This document shows, piece by piece, positions 43,831 through 55,576 of a DNA stretch of 64,000 nucleotides (its first letter is position 1; each line of letters opens with the position of its first letter). Where the stretch lies: assembly GCA_015179125.1 (NCBI GenBank), contig WHVA01000329.1, forward strand, positions 1 through 64,000. Direction: 5' to 3'. The notes beneath the pieces were generated by a model. That model had not been told where the DNA came from and ran no database searches. It worked only from the letters and a program-made list of their open reading frames with translations. Origin of the DNA: Gautieria morchelliformis (Eukaryota > Basidiomycota > Agaricomycetes > Gomphales > Gomphaceae). Made by a program: the position numbers and the translations under genes.

Positions 43831-45540
43831 TTATTCTATTCTAAGTCATCTATGTGTACAAAGAAACTAATAAAAGAGAAAAAGAAAAAAGACCAAAAAG
43901 ACAGGAACGATACTTATGATGGACATCGACACAGACGACAGACACATGACATCACGAACAGCTATCTTATCTACAGATTAGATAAGATACAGAGATACAG
44001 GTGTCGACCACATGCAGTCGATCAGAGACAGCACGCCTATCGACTGATGGCATCGGCCATGACGTCGACAGGCGCCAGGCGCCAGGCACCGAGGACGTGC
44101 GGGCACCAAACGCTGCAGAGGAATGTAGACTGCACAGGAGCATCAGACGTCGCGGAATGACCTCAGAATGTCATTCCTAATATGTGTGCTCAATCAGCTG
44201 CCCCACAGAGGAGGCACAGAGACAGCGGCCCCATCACCAAGACTAGCATTTATGCTAGGCAGGAGAGATTTAACTTTTATTTCCTATTGAGCTCCATGAC
44301 ACAACCAGCTGACTACTATCTTGACACTATGTAGACAGGGGCTTTGTATAATAGGTACAAGACTCTATTCCAAAGCTTAGCAACCCTGATACTATCCCCA
44401 TCACTCCTATGATTTTATGGCTATAATTAGTCACCCCTTTAGTTACAAGCAGTTTTTCGACCCATTAAATCACTATCTTGAACACTAGTAGTTACCACTA
44501 GTATAGTATAAGTAGCTACTACGAATATATGAATCAATCATCCAGAATCGATTATTTTGCCCCTTGAAGTCACTGTAGTCTTGTTTGATAGCTACAGAAC
44601 TTAAAACTCGATAGTTTACTCCAATTCTTCGTTGAGAGTTAACTATTACTGTTTACTCTAGACTACCTCAAAAGCGAAGCCTTTTGACTTAGTTATCCCT
44701 TAGATCGAGACCACTTTTTCGTCGACACGGTCACGTGACCTCCATCCATCAGTGCCGGACGCACCTTGAGAGGCTTAGTCAGCACACAGGAGAGGGACAG
44801 ATATAGCGGTCCCAACCGCTGAGCAATAGAAACTGTTTACTAAAGGCACCATCTAACATTTTAATCTAAAAGATTAAAAGTCTCATCGTCTTTCCATGGC
44901 TCAGACGACTTCTATTGCTGCACCTCATCCGAAACATGACATTCACAAATTTCGTGATGTCAAACCCAGACTCAGACGGGACAACTGGACCTCTTGGAAG
45001 AGGGAACTAATGGCCACCTCTAGAGACAGAGGATTGTACGACACAATTATTGGCAACGATCTTATCCCCACCATCACAGATGCCGCAGTTGTTGTGACAG
45101 CCGGTGTGCCACACATCGGAAGCACACCACTCACACAATTAATTGCTGAGTGGAACGATAGAAACAATTCTGCATATAACCAGATTCTATTATGCACCTC
45201 ACCAGAATTACAGACAGCCATCGATGATACAGATCAAGCGAAGACCGCCTGGGACATCATCATCAGGAAGTTTGAATCTACTGAGCCGAGCAAAATTAAT
45301 GTTGTTTGGACCAGATACGAATCTTTCCACATGGTCAAGGGACAGTTGGTCATCACATATCTCATGACTATGAGAGAGTTCAGAAGTCAGCTCAAAAAAA
45401 TGGGTTAAGTCATTGCCGATTCCACTCATGCTGCAACGGTACTCAGAAACCTTCCGGAATCATGGAGGGCTATTTCACAGACGATTAGAATGATTACCAG
45501 AGTTCCAGATGAGATAGAAGAACGTCTCGAGGCTCACGGT
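43831..45540 (+). mobile_element. 5' part of a second Ty1/copia element (leader and gag)
   Basis: A gag-like frame opens at 44896 (HDIHKFRDVKPRLRRDNWTS) and has the copia gag features AWDIIIRKFES and a following FR..LK region. 43,831-44,895 is presumably LTR and leader, but its limits could not be fixed. The element is cut at about 45,540 where a gypsy copy in the opposite orientation begins. Broken and partial. Confidence 0.65.
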
Positions 45541-48500
45541 TAAAGCATCGCGTTTTGTACCGAGCTTTCTGGGACGGAACCGAATAATGAGGTTAAACTG
45601 CGAGAGGAATTCAGACCAGCGGGCTTGTCATTGGGTTAGTAACTTTGTGGTGGTAAAATACTCCAAGTTTTTGTGATCAGTGACAATGTCGATAGGGGAG
45701 CCGGAGCCCTCCAGATAGTGTCTCCAACATTGTAATGCTTCAAAAATTGCCAATAGCTTTTTATCATGGACATCGTAATTTAATTCGGCACCAGAAAATG
45801 TTCGGGAATGGAAAGCGACCAGGTGCAGGATGCCCTCCTCATTGAACAAGGACAGGATCGCGCTGAGGGCATAATCCGAGGCATCGGTTTCCACGACCAT
45901 AGGCCGGTCAGGAACCCAATGTGACAGAATTGGAGCCGAAGTGAAAGCCTCCTTAAGGTAATTGAAGGACTTTCGGCATTCTTTGGTAAATGCCCAAGGG
46001 GTGCCTTTTCGGGTAAGCTGGGTTAGGGGGACCGTGATATCAGAATAGTTGTAGATAAAGAGGCAGTAAAAATTGGCGAAGCCGAGGAAAGACTGTATGT
46101 CTTTTACCTTCTGGGGTTCGGGCCAATCGCGGATTGTCTGGACTTTGTCTTCGGACATGGTAAAGCCGTTGGTCGACAGCATATACCCTAAGAATTCTAC
46201 GGAATCTCGGTGCCATTCGCATTTGTCGGGTTTAGCATAGAGACCATGTTTCTGAAGACGCCGCAGTACTTCACGGACATGTTCCCTGTGTTTGACCGGG
46301 TCGTCGGAGTAGATGAGTATGTCATCAAGGTACACGATGACACATACATCAAGCATATCTCCAAAGGCATCATTCATAAAATGTTGAAAAACCGCAGGAC
46401 CATTGGTCAAGCCGAAAGGCATGACTAGCCATTCGAACGAGCCGTACCGGGTCCGGAATGCTGTTTTCCACTCATCACCTTCAGCGACTCGGAGGAGGTG
46501 GAATGCGTGCCGAAGATCAATTTTGGTGTAAATCCGAGCCTTTCGGGGTGCATCCAACAAGTCGGTAATTAATGGGAGTGGATAGTGGTCCTTCTTTGTG
46601 ATCTTATTGAGTGCTCGGAAATCCACACAGAGCTGAAGTTTGCCACTCTTCTTTTTGACAAAGAGGATAGGGGCTCCGTGGGAGGACCGAGTGGGCCGAA
46701 TGTAACCCAAGTTCAGGTGCTCATCAATGAAAGCTCAGAGTGTGGCAAGCTCCAAGGGAGGATGTTCACATTGACAACAATGTACATTCTTCTAGGATAT
46801 ATTAGATATCTTTTAAAATATTAACCCTAACCGAATTCATAGTCCATCATTTTGAACAACTTGTATATTGTGGATATCCTAAATTTTTTTGAATGTTCTG
46901 ATATTTTAAAAATATGGTTGTATGTGCTAAAGCATGGTGTGTATTGAGATAACAGAGCAATTTCAGATAGGATTTGGATGACTATATGTTAAACATATAT
47001 AGCCAAATTTTTAGATGTATGATGATAGAATGTAGAGGCAAGTATGGACAATACCTGTACTATATTATTATATATGGTTGATAGATCTGATTAGAAGGTA
47101 TGTTTAAAATAATATGCATTTATAGTACAAAGATATATAACTATTGATGTTTAGACAATGGGGTATACACCCTTTCCTAGGGGAGCAGCAGACTGTGTGA
47201 AAGAACTTTAGGGCTAGGATTAAGCATGCCTTACAATTTCTGACAACGGCCTCAATTGTGATATATTTTATGAAATATAGATGAGCTAAGCTATATATAC
47301 ATATATATGACAGTTACAACCATCCTCCAGGGTGATCTTCAGATCGTAGGGTTGGTGGGGAGCCAAGGCATCATCCTTGGATTTGCTAAAGACATCCGCG
47401 AAGTCGTGATACTCCTTCGGAACATCCTTTAGATCCACTGGATTGGGTTGCACAGAGGCCGAACGGGCCGACGTCTCAGGTTCGGGTTTTGCCAGGTTTA
47501 GCTGGAAACATTGGGAACCCTCTAGTTTGCAGGCACGATAAAATGCCGCTGCATTCAGGAGAGCCACCTGGGGAGCTTCCAAGCTCGGGTTTGGCTCGGT
47601 CTCGGCCATAGAGGCATGAGCAGCCAAAGCCGACAGGTTGTCAACAGGACTGCCCGGAAGGGTAGTTTGGAACGTAATACTTCCCAGTACCCAGTCAATC
47701 AACGGATTGTAGCGGGTGAGCCAGTTGTGTCCAAGAACTACTGAAACAGACGAATCAACAGGGGTGACATAAAAGTCTACAGAATGGGTGTGACCATTGG
47801 GGAAATGGATAGGTAGCTCTACAGCTTCAGTAATTACCGAATTTGTACTACCATCAAACAAACGGGAGCGGGATTGGATCTACGGATCGGGTTTTCAGGC
47901 TATTTCTACTTACAAAGATTTATTCAATGAAACAATGAGTAGAACCAGAATCTACTAGGGCTTTAAACTTTTAGTTGGGGAGCAGAGATGAGGATAAACT
48001 AACTACAAGAGAATTTGGGGAACAGAGAGCAGAAGCATTGGTTCTTACCTCTCCCAATGCGCAAGCCGAGTCAATGCGACCCTCAGTATGCGCGGAGGCC
48101 GTAGGGCCGCTGGCTATTTTTTTGCACCCGAAGCCGAGCTGTTGGCTTTCTCGATGGACGTCTTCCTGTCAGAAGCCGTGGCTGCCTGGGCTGACGTGGC
48201 TCTCGGACACTCCTTCACACGGTGGCCACTCTGCACACATACTAAGCAGAGGTTGTTATCCATGCGACGCTGGCGTTCTGTGGGCGTGAGTTTGCCATCC
48301 TTGCCGAGCCTGTCTGGTTCAGGTTTTTTCTGACCCTCGGACTAGTTGTTCCCTTTCGGCTTGTCCCTGCCTTTGCCATGGTTATTACTGGCATTAGCAT
48401 TAGAGTTGCCCGAACCTTGACCTTGACGTCGGTTGTTGTTCTGGGAGCCTTGGTTTTGGTTGGCCGACCTGTCGTTCTTGGCCTCGGGTTTGGGGGCAGA

Positions 48501-49942
48501 ATGTGTCTCGCGAGAGAGTTCACCGCAACGTTCCCAATACCTCTGGTCGATTTTCTGAACCAGGTCTCGGAGGTCGTCAAGGGTTCAGGGTTTGTCGAAA
48601 TGCACCATTTTGTCCTGGATTCGCTTTGGCAGAGCCAAGTAGGCTCGGCGATGCAAAGCCGAATCGTTATACTGAAGGACGGATGCGAGTCTATAGAATT
48701 CGACGAAAAACCGAGTTGCCTTGTGGTTATCCTTCATGATCAAATTCTCGAGCTCTATTTCGGCATCCGCAACTTGGTCGTAGGGACTGAAATTCAGGTA
48801 GAGCTCTTCCATGAATGCCGTGTAATCCGAAGGCCATGCGGGTTCGTCGGCAGGGTCATCTGCAAGGTAGGGCTCGAAGTAATCCAGAGCTGTTCCCTTG
48901 AGGAAGGACAAAATGTAGTTCATTTTTGTAGAACCATCTCGGAATGCTTGAGGTTTGGCACGGAAATTCAGCGTACACTGGAGAAGAAATCCTCGGAGCT
49001 TTTTCAGGTCTGAGCCATCAAACTGGTTGGGTTCCCGGAGGTTAGGCTTTGAGTCACTTCGGTCTCCACCACCACCAAGCCCATTGTTGGCGAGCTATTC
49101 CAAAGCCGTGAGCAATCGCCCAACCTGTTCTTCACCGTTTGCCGCTGCATTCGGGTTGGGATTAGGTCTCGGGTCTGCTACTTCGGGATTGGAATTATGC
49201 TCGGAACCGGAATTGGAATCATCGCCACCTCCACCAACATCGCCAGGGTCACTCAGCTCGGGGGGCTCAGCATTCGGTTCCTCGGGAACTTCGCTGACGC
49301 ACCCTCGGCCAGCACCAATTACTCTGCACCTGGGTGCGGGTTGAACTGATGGGGGGTTGGAACGGAATGGGGGTTTTCTGGGATGCTTGAAGCACCTCGT
49401 GCATGCCGAGCTTTGATTGTCGGTGTTACGTGGCTGCCTTCGGCACGGGTGTGAGAACAGGTAATCAGCATTCTGAACAAAGAGTGTGGGAGTTCAGATA
49501 TACTGTTAAGGTTGTGTTTGTACTGCAGCTCAGCTATACCAGCCGAACTTGGGTCTCGGGTCGGAGGGCTTGGCTTCAACCTCTTGGGTTGCACCCACTA
49601 TATGTTCCACCCTAATTTCGGGAGCAGTCTTGGCTATAAGCCAAGATGCAGGTTTTCAATATCAAGCAGAGGGTCTCAAGTATGATAATCTAATTCGATA
49701 TCTGAACTGAGGAGCTACTGTACATGGACTGGAGGTCTTTATAGTAAAGTAGCATGCAGGGTCGCGAGGATAACATGATCAGATCAACGGTCAGGGGGAA
49801 CAAGGGTCAGGCAAACAGGGAACTATCTAATAAGGAAATCAGGGGTGCGAAGGGAAACCCGAAGGAAGCCGAGAAATACCCGAGGTTCCTGAACGAGAGC
49901 TGAAGCCGAGCTTCGGTCCGGATTCGGGAACAGGTCGTAACA
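45541..49942 (-). mobile_element. Ty3/gypsy element, second family, partial
   Basis: Minus orientation. The 5' LTR is at 49603-49942 (TG...CA when read on either strand, 340 bp). gag is at about 48,240-49,300 (LTLTSVVV shadow frames aside, the minus strand has NYILSFLKGTALDYFEPYL). An aspartic-protease region lies at 47,286-47,861 (SVSVVLGHNWLTRYNPLIDW). Reverse transcriptase and RNase H are at 45,628-46,710 (HGAPILFVKKKSG, VIVYLDDILIYS, TDHKNLEYF). Integrase and the 3' LTR are absent. An AT-rich insert occupies about 46,737-47,310. Broken, with several lesions; the reverse transcriptase part remains open. Confidence 0.85.
46737..47310. repeat. AT-rich insert inside the gypsy element
   Basis: About 575 bp of very AT-rich DNA separates the protease region from reverse transcriptase. 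Its edges are tgttcacattgacaac on the left and atatatatgaca on the right. It starts TG and ends CA, but a matching target duplication is not convincing. No coding content. Confidence 0.6.
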
Positions 49943-51322
49943 GATTTGGACAAAGAATCAGCTCTGGAGAGACGTCATCGCCATTCCCCGATCTGTTCTT
50001 CAGGGGGAAGGAGGCTGATCAAAATCATCATCGATCGAGCACACCAGATAGTCGGTCACTACGGCCATCTGAGGACATCGAACTACGTTCGAAGGTCATA
50101 CTGGTGGCCGGGCATGAGCCTGGACATTGAGTCGTTCTGCACATTGTGCGCGAAGTGCCAATTGACAAAGACTGGGCCACAACGGCCCAAGGGTTTACTA
50201 CACAGCCTACCCATTCTAGATAGGCCATGGCAGTCGATTGGCATCGACTTTATGGGGCCCTTGCCCAAGTCAAATGACTGTGACTACCTGATGGTAGTCA
50301 TCGACCAACTAATGTTGCACGTCCACCTCGTCCCAACAACGACGAGCGTGTCAGCCAAGGGAGTAAGTAGCCTGGCTGTTTCTGAAAGAAGTCATCCGAC
50401 TCCATGGAGTCCCAGACTCCATCATCTTGGATAGAGACTCAAAGTTCACATCCATCTTCTGGCATGAACTACAGCAACTTATGGGGACTAAACTCCTCAT
50501 GTCGACTGCCTTCCATTCCCAAACAGATGGAGCGACCGAGCGCGCAATCGGCCAGATACTGCAGGCTGTAGTCAGGGATGACCAAAAGGACTGGGCATCA
50601 AAATGCCCAATGGTCGAGGTCGCCCTCAACAGTAACGTCAGCGCAACCACAGGGTTCACACCCTTTGAGCTGAACCACGGCTATATGCTGCGGATAGACC
50701 TGCCCATAGCCACGGACACCCCATTTAAGGGGGTAGCCCAATTTGCACATCAGGCCAGATGGAACCTGATGGAGGCCCACAATGCAATCATCGAGCATCG
50801 AGTGACGCAAATGTTTCAGGCGAACAAGAAACATATGGAAAGTGACATGTACGTGGCCAATGACCGCGTGTACCTGTCAACCCAAAACCTGACTCTGCTG
50901 AAAGGAAGAGCCAGAAAACTCGTGCCGCGGTATATTGGACCGTACCCCGTCATTGAGGCGCATAATGATGCCTCAACAGTGACCCTTGAACTCCCCAATG
51001 AGCTGAAAAGCCATCGTATCTCATCAGTCTTCCATTCAAGCCTCGTACGACGATACGAGGCTAACAACGATGCGAACTGTTTCCTCGTCGTGAGGCCAAG
51101 TCATTCTATGACTTTGGAGCAAACGACAACGAGGAGTGGCTCGTCGATGAGATTATCGCACATCGATGGATAAACTGGATGGAACTGGAGTTCCAGGTCC
51201 ACCGGACCCTAGGCAACGTAACATGGGAACCCATGTCGTTGTGCAAGGATCTTGAAGCTCTAGATCACTACCTGGAGCTCCGAGGGGTAGGCAAGCCACG
51301 CCACCTCCCCAAGCACCATTAG
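49943..51322 (+). mobile_element. Ty3/gypsy chromovirus fragment: integrase and chromodomain
   Basis: Plus orientation. Integrase zinc-binding region (HQIVGHYGHLRTSNYVRRSY, CTLCAKC), core (IGIDFMGPLPKS; FHSQTDGATERA; FTPFELNHGY) and C-terminal region (RKLVPRYIGPYPVIEA). A chromodomain follows near 51,130-51,260 (EWLVDEIIAHRW, TLGNVTWEPMS) with a stop at 51320. gag, protease, reverse transcriptase and LTRs are not present; the left edge abuts the LTR ending at 49942. Broken. Confidence 0.8.
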
Positions 51323-52270
51323 ACGCGTCAGTCACATGTACACCACATGACGCGCTGGCCACAGCATGGTTAAATTTTCACCTCAGATCTTTCCGAAGCG
51401 CATCACTTCTTGGAAGCAACCACCACCACCATCATCTCCCCACAAAGATGATGCCATCGAAAGATGGGATGGACGTTGATCCGTCAATGTCTGAGCCACA
51501 CTCAACAGCCCCAAAGCAAGGGGCACGCACTGGATGATCGTAGGATGGGAAGATTCCCTAGCAATCATCCACCTGGACGGCTGTGACACTTGCGCAGTGT
51601 ACACCGTGCACCTATGGGCCACGACGAGCACTGGAAAGGTGAAGCTGAAGGATGAGGACATCAGCAACACCATTGATGCGGCCTGGGGATGGTTCCCAAG
51701 GGCCATTGCACGTGACGCATGAGTGGACCCCTTATGGGACATCCATGACCTCAAAAAGGAGGTCAAGGACCTAGAATGTGCAGTCGAAAACCACGACAAG
51801 GCGCTTGATGCCGAGCACGCCAAGGTAAAAGAGCTAGAGGAGCAGCTTAAGGTGCTCCAGCTCACACACACAGCCTCGAAAAGGCCACGCCAGGACCAGG
51901 CCACTGACTCAGTGGCTGGCCCATCATCACCTCATGCGGCGGCACCCTTGCCAGTGCATGCAGCCTTGGGACTGGCATCCTGAATATCGGCCCCCACCCC
52001 AACATCAACAGAGGGGCCGAGTGCACCGTCCAATGTGGCATACGACAACATCCCCAATGGATGGGAGTCTGACTTCTCCATCTGGAAGACGTACAATCCG
52101 GACAGGGCTCAGCATATAGCTGAGCAGCCAAAGAAGAAGCGCAAGAAATTGCGCGGCACCCCCAGCATGTACAATGGCCTAGCCATTGCAAAGGAACGCG
52201 TATCGGCACGTACCTAGCGGCATCACCGTCGCATACAATCAATGACCCTGCCCTGCAATGGCAGGTAGCT
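51323..52270 (+). mobile_element. Region between chromodomain and accessory ORF
   Basis: Plus-strand coding-like pieces follow the chromodomain in the same orientation. They include an acidic start (SKDGMDVDPSMSEP), a segment WEDSLAIIHLDGCDTCAVYT, a coiled-coil-like stretch (DIHDLKKEVKDLECAVEN, KVKELEEQLKVLQ) with a basic patch (KRPRQDQ), and NIPNGWESDFSIWKTYNPDR. Together they look like the decayed first half of an accessory protein carried downstream of integrase. No known domain was recognised. Treated as part of the retroelement remnant. Confidence 0.45.
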
Positions 52271-53205
52271 ATGGTCAAGGCCCAGTACATTGGGCCGCAC
52301 ATGGACCTGCCACCAGTGGTGGGGCCAGTTCACCTTCCCTACCCGGGGGACGGGGAGATCATACCACTCAGAGACCCACCAATCTCTGAGACAGGCTTCC
52401 TACCATGCCTGGTAGGAATGGCACCGCAGCAACGTATGCAGTGGTACGACGTCTGCCTGCTTGATGACACACAGTTTGTCGAGCTCCGACTGCACACGAA
52501 GGACACGCCGCAGTATCTGCGCACATGCAAAATGATGGGCGTGTTCAAGCACCTCGAGCGCAAGCAACATGCTTGCAATCCCAAACGGGATTGTTTTGTG
52601 ATAGCGAGTGGTACCCCACTCGACATCGCAGCCATACTGAAGGGTTGGATACACAACCCCAAAGGAATTCCCTCTGCCATCCGTGACAACGCAGATGGAA
52701 GCCTCAACCTCGCAGACATGGATGTCTGGATGTGGTTGAAGGCCCTCACACCCCGGGTCAAAGGGGTCACATCACCCCTCAAGTCAAGGCTCCTCGACTT
52801 ATTCGGCTCGGCTGACCAATGGTCAAGCTTCGTCGATGCCAGGGAATTCCTCACTCCGCAGAGCACCAGCCTCCGGCTGTCAATCATGGGTTCATATCCC
52901 ATGAGAGGTCGGGTGGGCCCAGACATCCCACTCACCGAGATGGCACAGTGGCTGGCCCACTACGCCAGCATTACTCGCAAATGTGTGGCTCACATTGAAC
53001 AATACGTTCAACGCAGTCTCACTGGTGCGGCATTCAGTGCCGCCACCCGAGATGGTCAGCAGAAGATCCTCGAGACCAGCCACGTGAGTGTTTTGGAACC
53101 CTTCAAGACTTTGGTGTTATTGCTAACGCCTCTGTCTATCAGAATGTGTCATTTACACGACTAGTAGAATACCAGTTCAATGCAGCAGCACAACTCCGGA
53201 AATAA
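52271..53205 (+). mobile_element. Accessory ORF downstream of a chromovirus integrase, unknown family
   Basis: An open frame of about 270 residues (GMAPQQRMQWYDVCLLDDTQ, LERKQHACNPKRDCFVIASG, MDVWMWLKALTPRVKG, SLRLSIMGSYPMRG, HYASITRKCVAHIEQYVQR) runs to a donor gtgagtg near 53,083. An acceptor ctatcag near 53,142 leads to a short last exon ending AQLRK, with stop at 53,203-53,205. The intron and last exon have a decayed relative at 34,630-34,690. No domain was recognised; the tone is that of a globular protein, not a low-complexity one. Whether it belongs to the chromovirus or to a separate gene beside it is open. Confidence 0.5.
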
Positions 53206-53532
53206 TTTAATATTTGTACCTTGGTTGCAATCTGTGTAATAACTAGTCCAAGTTATTACAGCTGGAAGGCAATGCGTTCTTAGCTGCACTGAACAATAAA
53301 CTAAAAGATGTTATATTATGGATGGGAGATTAATCTCTATCCTATCACTCTTGCGCTGATACCGGCACATCTATTACACGCACATGTGTTATCAGACGCA
53401 CGTGCATCTAGCCGGCCCCTTTAACCCTGAGCCGGGTTCCGGGGCCACTCGAGGCACAGAACCGAGAAGGAGCGCAGAAGGTGCTCCATCGTTCCTGAAT
53501 GACATATTAGCTCCACAGTAATATAGAATGAG
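53206..53532. other. Spacer after the accessory ORF, no gene
   Basis: Moderate AT content, short frames only. It may include the 3' end of the element carrying the accessory ORF, but no LTR edge was recognised. Confidence 0.35.
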
Positions 53533-53970
53533 TGTAGTAGACAGGAATTATAGGCAGTAGGTATGGACTTGTTGCTCAAAAGAATAGACTAGAAATTAAT
53601 TCACTACAGAGGATTTCTAGGTCAATAAATCGAAAGAACACTAGACTAATTTACTTGCCTCTCTCAGTGAATTTAGTTGTCACTGAGAGAGGGGGAAATC
53701 TGTCTCACTGTGCATGTACTACTACCCGGCTCTTTAGCGCCCAAGAGCTCGCGCGTCGAAGTCATTTCAGACTCCGCTGGGTGCAGCCGCTTGTGAAAGT
53801 AGAAATAACAAAATGAAATGGAGAGGTAGGGAGTGACTGGAAAACTTCGAAAATAATCAGAGAAATGGATGCATGGTACAAGAACAATGTGAGAAAAGAT
53901 TGAAAAAACCATACAACAAATTGAATATATTATGCTTGATTTTGGTGCAGGAGCATAAATGCACCCAACA
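53533..53970 (-). mobile_element. Solo LTR, family B, inverted copy (438 bp)
   Basis: On the plus strand it starts TGTAGTAGACAGG and ends GCACCCAACA, flanked by exact 5-bp duplications ATGAG (53528-53532 and 53971-53975). It is homologous to 39532-40019 in the opposite orientation, including the ctctctcagtga hairpin. The outer half is more diverged. Confidence 0.85.
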
Positions 53971-53975
53971 ATGAG

Positions 53976-55096
53976 CTCCACAGATCAAGGCACAAGTACC
54001 TAATGACCAGATAGGTACATACTCCAGCACCGGTGCATACATCATGCACCGGCGGCATCTGTTCGCTCCACAAGCATCATTCACATCTTTCATAGCATAC
54101 CTTCGTTCCAAGCTAGTTAAATAGCTAGGAAACATGTATAGAACTTTAGGCAGTAAGAAACTCCATTTGTGCTATTGTAGCTGGCTGTATTGAAGCCACA
54201 GTTCTCGTCGTATTGGCCCCAGACTCGCTTCAGCCCTTAATTGGTGCTTGAAGACATTTCTCCTTAGTTCCCTTGACCCCTCATCATATACGTACGCAGC
54301 TGCTTGCGCGCCGTGACTTACAACAAAAGAGTGTGTAGGTTCAAGGACACTATTGGGGTCCAAGAGTATTCCTTTTAATAAAGAGGGAATAGGCTCCGCA
54401 GAAGAGTTTGTAAGTGGATTGGGTTGACCAACGTCAATGCACTGCAATAACGAGAGAGTAATGTGAAGTGGCTTTCGCGCACAACTTGACTTGACTTGTG
54501 AAAGTCACTGAACAGGAAAATCAACTGAACAGCTCGTCTCAGGTATTGGAGTGCTAATTGACAAGAAAATCAATTGCCAACCTCACTCTGTAGAGTTTCA
54601 CCCAGCGTGTTAGGTTAAGTGGCTAAGCAGTAAAGCAACTACTTAACTAAGAATAGCTACTCTAAGCAAGAGTAGTATTCTAGTTTGGGCTAGGAACTTA
54701 GGTAAGATGTGCAAGTCACACAAGCTGTGTAGGATAGAAGATGGGTAGATTGATTGCTTAAAGGGCAGGCATAGGGCCTCCTTTTATATTGTAATGTACA
54801 GGGGCTTAGTAAGCAGGTAGAACCTTCTATCTATTAATGGAATGGGGGAAGAAGCTTGAGGAAGATGGAAGAAAGAGTTGGAAGAGACTGGCTGTTTCCA
54901 GGGGACTCTACCATGCTTCCTACCAATCAGAGCTTGATTTGTCAGGAATGACTCACTGAAAAGGGTCATGTGCCCTAGCACAGCTTGGCTGAGTCATGTA
55001 ATCCTGACTCACCAAGGTGTGCCTGGATTGGTTGAGTCATTGAGGCTGTATCTCCAGATAACCATGTATTTGGCACTCAGAAGCTGAGTAAGCAGT
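53976..55096. other. Retroelement-like debris flanking the young chromovirus
   Basis: 54330-54450 matches 34745-34866. 54,470-54,800 has acttgactt words like those at 35,600 and could be an LTR of an unplaced element. No coding region was recognised. The right edge is the insertion site of the element at 55,097, whose other flank continues at 61,332. Confidence 0.4.
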
Positions 55097-55576
55097 TGTA
55101 AGGGCAACCCTGGCTAGTCGTGGAGATCACACTACCACACAACTGACAAGGGGAAATCCAAAGTATGTATAAATGAACAGAGCATACAAGAGAGGGGGTT
55201 CTCACCTGACAAGGGGAAATCCAAAGAGAAAAGTCTAAGGACCCCCAATGTCAGCGAGCCCGTATTATACTACGCTGCGCAGCCAGGGACAACGCTTGGC
55301 ACCCGCCATCAACCCTGCATCCCCCTGACCCTTGATCGACCCTTGATGCCACCTATTATGCGAGTCGCTTGATTTCCGACACTGTTCCGGGGCGGAAGTC
55401 GGAAATTGGGGTGGAACTGGCAAGGCGAACGGAACTGGTGGAAGTTCTCCCAGAAGCGGAATCGTTCCCGAAAGCGGATGCGGAGATGGAATCGGAACCG
55501 GAAGCGGAGTCGGAAATGGAGTCGGAACTGGGTGTGGTGTCGGAACTGGAAATGGAAAACAGGGTGTCCCCTGACA
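55097..55576 (-). repeat. 3' LTR of the young chromovirus
   Basis: 480 bp. It contains two copies of gacaaggggaaatccaaa (near 55,150 and 55,210) and a GGAA-rich tract of about 170 bp near its U3 end. The pol frame runs into it and stops at 55,356. Confidence 0.93.
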
